DNA of 46,562 nt from SG8-4 sp964598225 (GTDB lineage Bacteria; Planctomycetota; Phycisphaerae; Sedimentisphaerales; Anaerobacaceae), in contig CAZRBG010000045.1 in the NCBI GenBank assembly GCA_964598225.1, positions 1 through 46,562 of the forward strand, written 5' to 3'. Position numbers and translations under genes: made by a program. A model generated the notes under the pieces. It was not told the DNA's origin, ran no database searches, and saw only the letters and a list, made by a program, of their open reading frames with translations. Of the stretch, positions 32,995-39,857 are shown in pieces (position 1 is the stretch's first letter; each line of letters opens with the position of its first letter).

Positions 32995-33639
32995 TCAAGA
33001 AGCAGGCGAAGGGCCATCAGGTTTTCTTACTGCAATCGTATAGATAGGTCTTCGGTCTTTTATGTATTTTCTCTCGAAGTTTGTGCCGGTTTGTTCTCTT
33101 TCTCGCGCGCCGGCGGGGCGGGTGAAATCGATCTGCTCCAGTCTCACACTTTCACCCGCGATTACGTTCTTTATCTGTTCGAAATAATCGGCGTGGTCTG
33201 TGGCGATTCGTATCTGGCCGCCGGTTTTCAGACAGCGAATGAAGTTCTCCATATTTGCCGGACAGATCAGACGCCGTTTGTGGTGGCGTCTCTTGTGCCA
33301 GGGATCGGGGAAGTAGATATGGAAGCAGTCAATGGACTCGTCCGGAACGTGCTCGGCCAGAAACGCAGCGGCATCTGTACGGATAATCCTGACGTTGGCC
33401 AGGCCCCAACGGCCTATGCGATCTACGGCGTAGCGGTAGTACCTGCCAGCCCATTCGATGCCGAGGAAGTTGTCGTCGGGCTTGCTTTTAGCTTCGCTGA
33501 CGAGGAATGTTCCCTTGCCGGAGCCGATTTCGATATGTAACGGGGCAGAACGTCCGAAAAGCCGGACAAAATCAATTTTGCCGTCTAAATTTTCAGGCTT
33601 TATCGATATTTCGGGATAATCTTCTAAAGTTCGAGCCAT
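32995..33639 (-). CDS. trmB: tRNA (guanine-N7-)-methyltransferase TrmB
   Basis: 214 residues. SAM-binding motif IEIGSGKGTFLVSEAK (about 34-49), NFLGIEWAGRYYRYAVDRI, and the family signature IDCFHIYFPDPWHKRRHHKRRL with the catalytic-site PDPWHK, then GGQIRIATDHADYFEQI and the C-terminal TNFERKY. It methylates G46 in the tRNA variable loop with S-adenosylmethionine in the cytoplasm. Start taken at ATG 33639 (MARTLEDYPEIS); a TTG 36 bp upstream is possible but poorly placed. A good promoter lies about 50 bp upstream. Confidence 0.95.
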   Translation of the reverse strand: MARTLEDYPEISIKPENLDGKIDFVRLFGRSAPLHIEIGSGKGTFLVSEAKSKPDDNFLGIEWAGRYYRYAVDRIGRWGLANVRIIRTDAAAFLAEHVPDESIDCFHIYFPDPWHKRRHHKRRLICPANMENFIRCLKTGGQIRIATDHADYFEQIKNVIAGESVRLEQIDFTRPAGAREREQTGTNFERKYIKDRRPIYTIAVRKPDGPSPAS

Positions 33640-33693
33640 TCGTTGAATCAAGCAAAAATAAGTCAGGTTGACCAACCTGTGAGCTTTATAGCG

Positions 33694-33722
33694 ATTGTAG
33701 CTGCATCGACGTCCGTATTCAA
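33694..33722 (-). promoter_or_regulatory. Predicted promoter of trmB
   Basis: On the - strand TTGAAT (33717-33722), 17-bp spacer, TACAAT (33694-33699); start about 33687. Confidence 0.55.
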
Positions 33723-33866
33723 GGGGGTACTGCGGGGGCCGGAAGCAACGACACCGCTAAAGTGACTTGTATCACTGTTCGATAAAGTGCAGTGAACTCT
33801 ATTGCCGGTTTATGCGTATCCACTATGGGACTGCAGCCGCAGAAGCCAAAGAAGGAAGTTGAGAAA

Positions 33867-34571
33867 ATGATTCTACAACTGGTCAAGACTCGCCGTAAAC
33901 AGATTCTTGTGGACATCGACACACAGAAGGATTTTCTACTGGCTCAGGGAAAAGCCTGTATAAGGAACCACCGTCGAGTCCTTGCGCACATACGACGAGT
34001 TATGGCCTGGGCGAGAACTCAAAACATCCCGATTATCTCAACCGCCGAGGTGTATCCCAACAATAACGGCGAAAGCACAGTCAACTACTGTATCGACGGC
34101 ACTGACGGACAGAAGAAAATACGCTATACCCTGTTCAACCAGAGGATCACATTCGTCGCCGACGGCAACACCGATCTGCCGCGCGATATGCTTCGCAGAT
34201 ACAAACAGATCATTCTTCACAAGCGATGCGTCGATCCGTTCGACGAGCCTCGCATCGACAGGCTGCTCAGCGAAGTACGCGCCAATGAATTTTATCTGGT
34301 CGGAACGACACTCGAGGGGGCGGTAAAGATGACGGCTCTAGGACTGCTGCAACGAGGCAAGCAGGTTACCGTAATAGTCGACGCAGTGGGCTCTCACAGT
34401 AAGAAAGAGGCGACGCTGACGCTTCGAAAGATGGAAACCAAAGGCGCAAAGCTGATCGATACCAGGAAGCTGGCCGGAACGTCTCATCTAAGGCTGGTCG
34501 GCACTTGCGGCTGTGAGAGCTGCGGGGGCGCCGCGCGTAAAGCCTCAGTTGGCGCCACAGAAAACAACTAA
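33867..34571 (+). CDS. Isochorismatase-fold (cysteine hydrolase superfamily) protein lacking the catalytic Cys
   Basis: Start taken at ATG 33867 with AAGGAAG eight bases upstream, giving 234 residues; longer frames from 33792 or 33825 lack ribosome sites. Isochorismatase-like fold: LVDIDTQKDFL (catalytic Asp), a mid-protein Lys in QIILHKRCVDPFDEPRIDRLL, and FYLVGTTLEGAVKMTALGLLQRGKQVTVIVDAVGS, which aligns with the family VxGVxTDxCVxxTAxxA motif. There the nucleophilic Cys is replaced by Ala. Thus a Cys-dependent amidase is unlikely. True isochorismatases also lack this Cys, but no isochorismate pathway is nearby. The C-terminus carries GTCGCESCGG, a possible metal or redox site. Divergent from trmB. 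Confidence 0.75.
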   Translation: MILQLVKTRRKQILVDIDTQKDFLLAQGKACIRNHRRVLAHIRRVMAWARTQNIPIISTAEVYPNNNGESTVNYCIDGTDGQKKIRYTLFNQRITFVADGNTDLPRDMLRRYKQIILHKRCVDPFDEPRIDRLLSEVRANEFYLVGTTLEGAVKMTALGLLQRGKQVTVIVDAVGSHSKKEATLTLRKMETKGAKLIDTRKLAGTSHLRLVGTCGCESCGGAARKASVGATENN

Positions 34572-34665
34572 GGTCCCGACGACGGCAATTCTCGCAATAG
34601 ATCAATCCAAAATCCACATTATGACCCAGCACTAACGAAACCACGAACGAACAGCAGGTTGCCAG

Positions 34666-34782
34666 AATATCAGGTTATCAGGGTGAAGGATATCAAATTA
34701 CCATGGAACCAGATGCTGGGAGCTTACTGATAACCTCGTCCCCTGATAACCACTTCCTGATATCCTGATTACCTGATAGCCT
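34666..34782. repeat. ATCAGG/CCTGAT hairpin repeat block, left copy
   Basis: The left arm has TATCAGG, TTATCAGG and GGATATCA; the right arm has CTGATAACC, CCTGATAACC, CCTGATATCC, CTGATTACC and CTGATAGCC, so the block can fold as a long imperfect stem. Its right arm (reverse complement AGGTAATCAGGATATCAGG then AAGTGGTTATCAG) resembles the left arm of the block at 36422-36566. Confidence 0.75.
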
Positions 34783-34828
34783 CTTTGGATTGATTCGCGC
34801 TTTCATAAAAATTGGCTTCTTTTAATCA

Positions 34829-34857
34829 TTGACACAGTTCGACGAAGGCAATATTTT
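34829..34857 (+). promoter_or_regulatory. Predicted promoter of the secreted protein gene at 34922
   Basis: TTGACA (34829-34834), 17-bp spacer, TATTTT (34852-34857). Start about 34864, leader about 58 nt. Its position excludes the longer open frame that would begin at the -35 box itself. Confidence 0.6.
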
Positions 34858-34921
34858 TGCCGTTGCGTTTTGGACTCGTTTGATGATTGCTGCGTACGAA
34901 GTTTCAGGGAAGGAAGTCACT

Positions 34922-36421
34922 ATGGAACACCACGACAAAGCGTGGAATCGCAAAGACAGCACTTCGACCGGGACTTTGAGGAAGACCCATTACTTTCCGG
35001 TCATCGCTGCGTTATGTGTGATATTTGCCGGCGGCATCGGCAGGGCGGAGGAAACAAGCGAGCGAACCCCCATTTCAGTCAACGGCGTCTTTCCGAATCT
35101 GACCGTTTTTGCGAAAGGCACCGGCAGCAACTCCGAGGCCGGCATAGGCGCGCTGATACCCTGGGCCGAGAAGCTCTGGGCCGTGGGGTACGTCGCACAT
35201 ATCCGCGGCGAAGGGCTCGGGCTTTACGAGATCGGCGAGGACATGACGATGCGGCGGCACCCGGCTTCGGTGACCGGTACGTTCGCAAATCGGATGGTGC
35301 ACTGGCCTTCCGGCCAGGCGTTCATCGGACCGCACGCGATTGATGCCGAAGGGAATGTCAGAACAATCGAATCGCTGAAGAAGCGCCGTTTGACAGCTAC
35401 GATTTCGCATCTGACCGATCCGAAGAACAAAGTCTATTTCCTCGGAATGGAAGGGCGGTTCTGGGAACTTGACGTCAAGACGCTCGAATCGAAGCTGCTG
35501 TTTAATCTGGTTAAGGAACTTGATATAAGGCCTGCCAAAGAGCACTTCAAGGGCGCCTACAGCGGCGCCGGTCGGGTCGTGGTTGCCAACAACACCTACG
35601 ACTACAGGGAACACCTCGGCGAAAGAGACGCCGGACGGCTGGCGGAATGGGATGGCGAGAAATGGACCATCATCGAGTGCAATCCCTTCGTTGGCGTAGG
35701 AGGCAGTGCGTCGGGTTCCTCATACGGGGGGCACACGATCTACGCCACAGGCTGGACAAAATCCTCGGTCGTCCTTCGCGTTTTCTCACAGGACAAGTGG
35801 TCTCGCTATCTGCTTCCTAAGGCAAGCCATAGCTGGGATCATGCCTGGAATACCGAGTGGATGCGGATTCGCCACGCAGTTACAGAACGACTCCTGATGG
35901 ACGTTCACGGGATGTTTTATGAGCTGCCCGCACTTTCTTACGAGGGCAGGATATGGGGCGTTAAGCCGGTATGCAATCACCTTCGCGTAACGCCCGATTT
36001 CTGCTATTGGCGCGGCATGTTCGTGATGGCCAGCGATCAGATCGATCACGACCAGGGTCAGCCGCAATCGGGGTTGTGGTTCGGCAACATAGACGATCTT
36101 TGGAAAATGGGCAAGCCCACCGGATGGGGCGGGCCGTGGTGGGAGATGCCGGTCAAAGCCGGCGAAGTCTCCGACCCGTTCCTGATGACCGGCTTCGACA
36201 AGAAAGTCGTGCACCTCGCTCACGATTCGGACCGCGGGGTATCTTTCAAAATCGAAGTAGACTTTCTCGGTAACGGAACCTGGAAAGAATACGAAGATAT
36301 TCCTGTATCTTCCGGCTCGGGATATGAACACCATGAATTCCCGGACGGCTTTTCCGCTCACTGGGTGAGAGTAAGTGTAGATCAGGACTGCACCGCAACT
36401 GCCTACTTTATGTACAATTAG
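34922..36421 (+). CDS. Exported protein of unknown function, possible beta-propeller
   Basis: Start chosen at ATG 34922 (GGAAG six bases upstream): 499 residues. A hydrophilic N-region of about 22 residues precedes a hydrophobic core FPVIAALCVIFAGGIGRAEE, giving a long signal peptide. The body has repeated short beta units ending in aromatic residues (EKLWAVGYVAHIRGEGLGLYEIGED, NKVYFLGMEGRFWELDVKTLES, GRLAEWDGEKWTIIE, GHTIYATGWTKSSVVLRVF), which looks like a beta-propeller. The C-terminal 80 residues (DRGVSFKIEVDFLGNGTWKEYEDIPV...HWVRVSVDQDCTATAYFMYN) look like a beta-sandwich. I cannot assign a family or activity. Monocistronic with its own promoter, and bracketed by two related hairpin repeat blocks. 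Confidence 0.75.
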   Translation: MEHHDKAWNRKDSTSTGTLRKTHYFPVIAALCVIFAGGIGRAEETSERTPISVNGVFPNLTVFAKGTGSNSEAGIGALIPWAEKLWAVGYVAHIRGEGLGLYEIGEDMTMRRHPASVTGTFANRMVHWPSGQAFIGPHAIDAEGNVRTIESLKKRRLTATISHLTDPKNKVYFLGMEGRFWELDVKTLESKLLFNLVKELDIRPAKEHFKGAYSGAGRVVVANNTYDYREHLGERDAGRLAEWDGEKWTIIECNPFVGVGGSASGSSYGGHTIYATGWTKSSVVLRVFSQDKWSRYLLPKASHSWDHAWNTEWMRIRHAVTERLLMDVHGMFYELPALSYEGRIWGVKPVCNHLRVTPDFCYWRGMFVMASDQIDHDQGQPQSGLWFGNIDDLWKMGKPTGWGGPWWEMPVKAGEVSDPFLMTGFDKKVVHLAHDSDRGVSFKIEVDFLGNGTWKEYEDIPVSSGSGYEHHEFPDGFSAHWVRVSVDQDCTATAYFMYN

Positions 36422-36566
36422 GAGATCTGGAGATCAGGTAATCAGGAAGTGGGTATCAAGTTATCAGTATATCAGGTTTAATCCGGCGGCTTTTCTGCCG
36501 CACCTGATCTCCTGATCTCCTGATAGCCTGATAGCCTGCAGCCTGATGGCCTGGTTCCCTGATTTA
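36422..36566. repeat. ATCAGG/CCTGAT hairpin repeat block, right copy
   Basis: The left arm has GAGATCAGGTAATCAGGAAG, TATCAAGTTATCAG and TATATCAGG; the right arm has CCTGATCTCCTGATCTCC, CTGATAGCCTGATAGCC and CCTGATGGCC. A short CGGC/GCCG hairpin is in the centre (about 36484-36500). Related in sequence and layout to the block at 34666-34782, on the other side of the same gene. Confidence 0.75.
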
Positions 36567-36590
36567 CCGGTTTTTGATCTAAGCTATATA
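36563..36590 (+). promoter_or_regulatory. Weak promoter candidate for the M16 peptidase pair
   Basis: TTTACC (36563-36568), 16-bp spacer, TATATA (36585-36590), just before the ribosome site of the gene at 36611. The -35 match is poor. Confidence 0.3.
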
Positions 36591-36610
36591 GTTGAATGGG
36601 AGCAAGGAAT

Positions 36611-38140
36611 ATGAAACATACAAAGCAGATTTCAGGAATCCATATCCTGCGGCTGGTGCTGTTGTTCTTTGTCATGGTGACGATTCCGAAGCCGGCGTGT
36701 GCCCAGGACCTGGCGAGCTTCGAGGAGCGAATGACTGAGTTTACGCTGGACAACGGACTGAAGTTTCTCGTCCTCGAGCGGCATGAAGCGCCGGTGGTCT
36801 CGTTTCACACCTACGCCGACGTCGGAGCGGTTGATGAGATCCGGGGCATAACCGGCCTGGCGCACCTGTTCGAGCACATGGCTTTTAAGGGAACCGAGAC
36901 CGTCGGCACTGAAGATTACAGGGCCGAGGCGGAAATAATGCAGAAAATGGACGAGGTATTCTTGCTGTTAAAGGCCGAACGCCGCAAGGGAGAGAAAGCC
37001 GACAAAGACCGCCTGAGAGAATTGGAGGATAAGCTCCGGGAGCTTCAGGAGGAAGCCCGGAGATATCTGGTGCATGATGAGTACGAGGAGATTTTTATGA
37101 GGCAGGGGGCTTCGGGCTTCAATGCCTACACGAGCCAGGACGCCACTCAGTATATCGTCAGCCTTCCCTCGAACAAGGTGGAGCTCTGGATGCTGATGGA
37201 ATCGGATCGCTTTGCCAATCCTGTGCTGAGAGAGTTCTACAAAGAGAGAGAAGTGGTCATGGAGGAAAGACGGCTGCGCGTTGAGAGTCAGCCCATAGGA
37301 CGTTTACTCGAGGAGTTCATGGCGATTGCCTATAAAGCTCATCCCTACGGCGACAGCATCGTCGGCCACATGAGTGATATCGCCACATTGACCCGTGCCG
37401 AGGCCAAAGCCTTCTTCGAGAGATACTATTCGCCCGGCAATTTGACGATTGCGATAGTGGGCGACGTCGAACCCCATAGGATTGAGAGCCTTGCCGTCGA
37501 GTACTTCGGCCGAATCCCGAGCCGCCCGAAACCGGATCCCGTCGAGACGGTCGAGCCGGAGCAGCTGGGCGAGCGGCGGGTAGTTGTGGAAGACCCGGCT
37601 CAGCCGTTCGTTATGATCGGCTATCACAAGCCGGATATTCATCATCCCGACGACGCCGTGTTTGACGCGATCACGGACATAATGGGTATAGGCCGGACGT
37701 CGAGACTGTACAAGAGTCTCGTCAAAGAGAAAAAAATAGCCGCGCGGGCATCCGGATTCCAGGGCATGCCCGGCGCCAAGTATCCGAGCCTGTTTCTGTT
37801 TTATGCCGTCCCGGCGAAAGGACATGCGAACGAAGAATGCGAGGAGGCAATCGATGTCGAGATCGAAAGACTCAAGAATGAACTCGTCTCGCCGGAGGAA
37901 TTGGATAAGGCCAAAACGCGGGCGCGGGCGAGCCTGATCCGGCAGCTCGACTCCAACTCAGGCCTTGCGGCGCAATTGACGTTCTACCACGCTGTCACCG
38001 GCGACTGGCGCAACCTGTTCGGGCAGCTCGACAAGATTGACAAGGTGACCGCCGAGGACATCCAGCGCGTTGCGAAGGAATATTTTACGACCAAAAACCG
38101 CACGGTGGGCATCATCAAGACAACCGAAGCGGCGAACTAA
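36611..38140 (+). CDS. Exported M16 family zinc peptidase, catalytic member
   Basis: Start chosen at ATG 36611 (GGGAG eight bases upstream): 509 residues. Signal peptide about 1-31 (…VMVTIPKPACAQ). The inverted zinc motif HLFEH is at 85-89 with a downstream Glu in EREVVMEERR (about 214), so it should be active. Two M16 halves are present, with the C-terminal domain around IMGIGRTSRLYKSLVKEKKIA. A charged helical insertion (about 118-152) between the zinc motif and ASGFNAYTSQDATQYIVSLP is common in this subgroup. M16 peptidases degrade peptides in a closed chamber made of two halves or two proteins. It pairs with the next gene (20-bp gap). Confidence 0.9.
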   Translation: MKHTKQISGIHILRLVLLFFVMVTIPKPACAQDLASFEERMTEFTLDNGLKFLVLERHEAPVVSFHTYADVGAVDEIRGITGLAHLFEHMAFKGTETVGTEDYRAEAEIMQKMDEVFLLLKAERRKGEKADKDRLRELEDKLRELQEEARRYLVHDEYEEIFMRQGASGFNAYTSQDATQYIVSLPSNKVELWMLMESDRFANPVLREFYKEREVVMEERRLRVESQPIGRLLEEFMAIAYKAHPYGDSIVGHMSDIATLTRAEAKAFFERYYSPGNLTIAIVGDVEPHRIESLAVEYFGRIPSRPKPDPVETVEPEQLGERRVVVEDPAQPFVMIGYHKPDIHHPDDAVFDAITDIMGIGRTSRLYKSLVKEKKIAARASGFQGMPGAKYPSLFLFYAVPAKGHANEECEEAIDVEIERLKNELVSPEELDKAKTRARASLIRQLDSNSGLAAQLTFYHAVTGDWRNLFGQLDKIDKVTAEDIQRVAKEYFTTKNRTVGIIKTTEAAN

Positions 38141-38159
38141 ATTGTAAGGGAGAACCACA

Positions 38160-39611
38160 ATGAGCGGGCAAAGAACGCTGGTCATCAAAATCTCTGTTTT
38201 CATAATGCTTGGACCGACTCTTTTGTGGTCCGGTTGTTCCGGACCACGGGCAACCGATTATAAGAGCCTGGAGTACTCACAATTAGGCGACGTCGAGGTC
38301 CCCGAGGTTGAGCAGGTAACGCTTAACAACGGAATGCGGTTGTTTTTGCTCGAGGATCACGAGCTGCCGCTGGTCAACATTTCCGTCAGAATTCGCACGG
38401 GTTCGATATATGAGCCGGCTGAGAAGATCGGATTAGCCTCGATCACAGGTCAGGTCATGCGCACGGGCGGCACGGCGAGCATGACCGGCGACGAAATCGA
38501 CGAAGAACTTGAGGCCATCGCCGCCTCCGTGGAGACCGGCATCGGCTTGAATTCAGGCTCGGCGTCCATGTCCGTGCTCAAGAGCGACCTCGACAAGGGA
38601 CTGTCTATCCTTGCCGATGTCCTGATGAATCCGGCTTTTCGCCAGGATAAGATACAGCTTGCCAAGATGCAGGTAGCCAGTGCGATCTCCAGGCGCAACG
38701 ACTCTGTGGGGGCAATCGCAAATCGCGAATTCGAGAAGCTCATCTACGGTCCTGACAGCGTCTACGCCCGGCACGAAGAATACGCAACAATCGGCGCTAT
38801 CACGCGGGACGATCTTGTTGCGTTCCACCGGAAATACTTCGGGCCCAACAATGCGATGTTGGCCGTGTGCGGTGACTTCGAAACGGACGAAATGGTCGAG
38901 AGGATCGAACGGGCCTTCCAAGAGTGGGAGAAGGTCGAGCTTGATTTTCCGAAGGCGCCCGAAGTCGATTACGAGCACCGAAAGACGGTGAACGTGATCC
39001 GCAAGGACGATGTCAACCAGTCGAACATATACCTCGGGCACATCGGCGGCCTGCGAAGCGACCCCGACTATTTCGCGCTCATCGTCATGAACAAGATTCT
39101 CGGCGGCGGTTTTACGGGACGGCTGTTCAGGAACGTGCGCTCGCGGCTGGGGCTGGCATACTCGGTGTTTGGGGCTTATTCGGCCAACTACGACTATCCC
39201 GGCGAGTTCTACGTTGGCTGTCAGACCAAGTCCGAATCAACCGTACAGGCGATTCGCGCGATGCTCAGAGAAGTCGAGAAGATTACTGAAAGTGAAGTCA
39301 CCGATCAGGAGCTTGCCCTGGCCAAGGACAGCTTTCTCAACTCCTTCGTCTTTAACTTCGATACAAAGGGCGAAATTGTCAACCGCCTGATGACTTACGA
39401 ATACTACGGCTACCCGTCCGATTTCCTCCAGCAGATTAAAGACAACGTCGAGAAGGTAACCAAAGAGGACGTCCTGCGCGTGGCCAAAGAGCATCTCCAC
39501 CCGGAAAAAGTGCAGATATTGGCCGTAGGCCGTCCGCAGGATTTCAACGAGCCGCTATCAACCCTTGGACCCGTCAACGAGATCGACATAACAATTCCGA
39601 CACCAAAATAA
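38160..39611 (+). CDS. M16 family non-catalytic partner, lipoprotein
   Basis: 483 residues. Signal peptide with lipobox LLWSGC (Cys26), so probably membrane-anchored. M16 fold: VTLNNGMRLFLLEDHELPLVNISVRIRTGSIYEP. The HxxEH position is replaced (KIGLASITGQVMRTGGT), so no zinc is expected. The C-terminal half keeps MNKILGGGFTGRLFRNVRSRLGLAYSVFGAYSANYDYPGEF, the Arg/Tyr substrate-binding loop. This matches the known alpha/beta arrangement of M16B pairs: one subunit carries the zinc, the other the R/Y motif. AAGGGAGA precedes the ATG. Co-transcribed with the catalytic subunit. Confidence 0.9.
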   Translation: MSGQRTLVIKISVFIMLGPTLLWSGCSGPRATDYKSLEYSQLGDVEVPEVEQVTLNNGMRLFLLEDHELPLVNISVRIRTGSIYEPAEKIGLASITGQVMRTGGTASMTGDEIDEELEAIAASVETGIGLNSGSASMSVLKSDLDKGLSILADVLMNPAFRQDKIQLAKMQVASAISRRNDSVGAIANREFEKLIYGPDSVYARHEEYATIGAITRDDLVAFHRKYFGPNNAMLAVCGDFETDEMVERIERAFQEWEKVELDFPKAPEVDYEHRKTVNVIRKDDVNQSNIYLGHIGGLRSDPDYFALIVMNKILGGGFTGRLFRNVRSRLGLAYSVFGAYSANYDYPGEFYVGCQTKSESTVQAIRAMLREVEKITESEVTDQELALAKDSFLNSFVFNFDTKGEIVNRLMTYEYYGYPSDFLQQIKDNVEKVTKEDVLRVAKEHLHPEKVQILAVGRPQDFNEPLSTLGPVNEIDITIPTPK

Positions 39612-39821
39612 GAATGATTAAACCACGAATAGTGGTGGCTTGCCGCCATGAAAGATGTTGCCGGCAGTGAGTAGTGGCCAACCTGGGACGTGTAGATTCA
39701 GTTGGGCGATAAGGTGGATCGCCTGGTTGTGTCACTGGACGGACACGGCGAGAATAAATTGTTCCGGGGCCTCAACCGTTGTCCGGGCAGGAAAGATTCT
39801 GAACGAAAGTGTGATTACCAA

Positions 39822-39848
39822 TGTTCGTAGTGACGCCGTGAGGCGTTG
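39822..39848. repeat. Dispersed hairpin repeat, copy 2 (GTAGTGACGCCGTGAGGCGTTG)
   Basis: Matches the copy at 3714-3738 and lies just beyond the 3' end of the glycosidase-like gene. Confidence 0.45.
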
Positions 39849-39857
39849 ACAAATGCA

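Larger units (their letters stand above)
34572..34921. other. 350-bp intergenic region with hairpin repeats and a promoter
   Basis: Holds the left ATCAGG/CCTGAT repeat block (34666-34782) and the promoter of the next gene (34829-34857). The stretch 34572-34665 shows nothing recognisable. Confidence 0.7.

Noticed and set aside
32618..33017. Two small Arg/Pro-rich open frames between the lipoprotein gene and trmB
   Set aside because: They translate GC-rich repeat DNA and lack ribosome sites.
34666..34782. CRISPR array
   Set aside because: Units are short, degenerate and inverted, with no regular repeat-spacer spacing; no cas genes.
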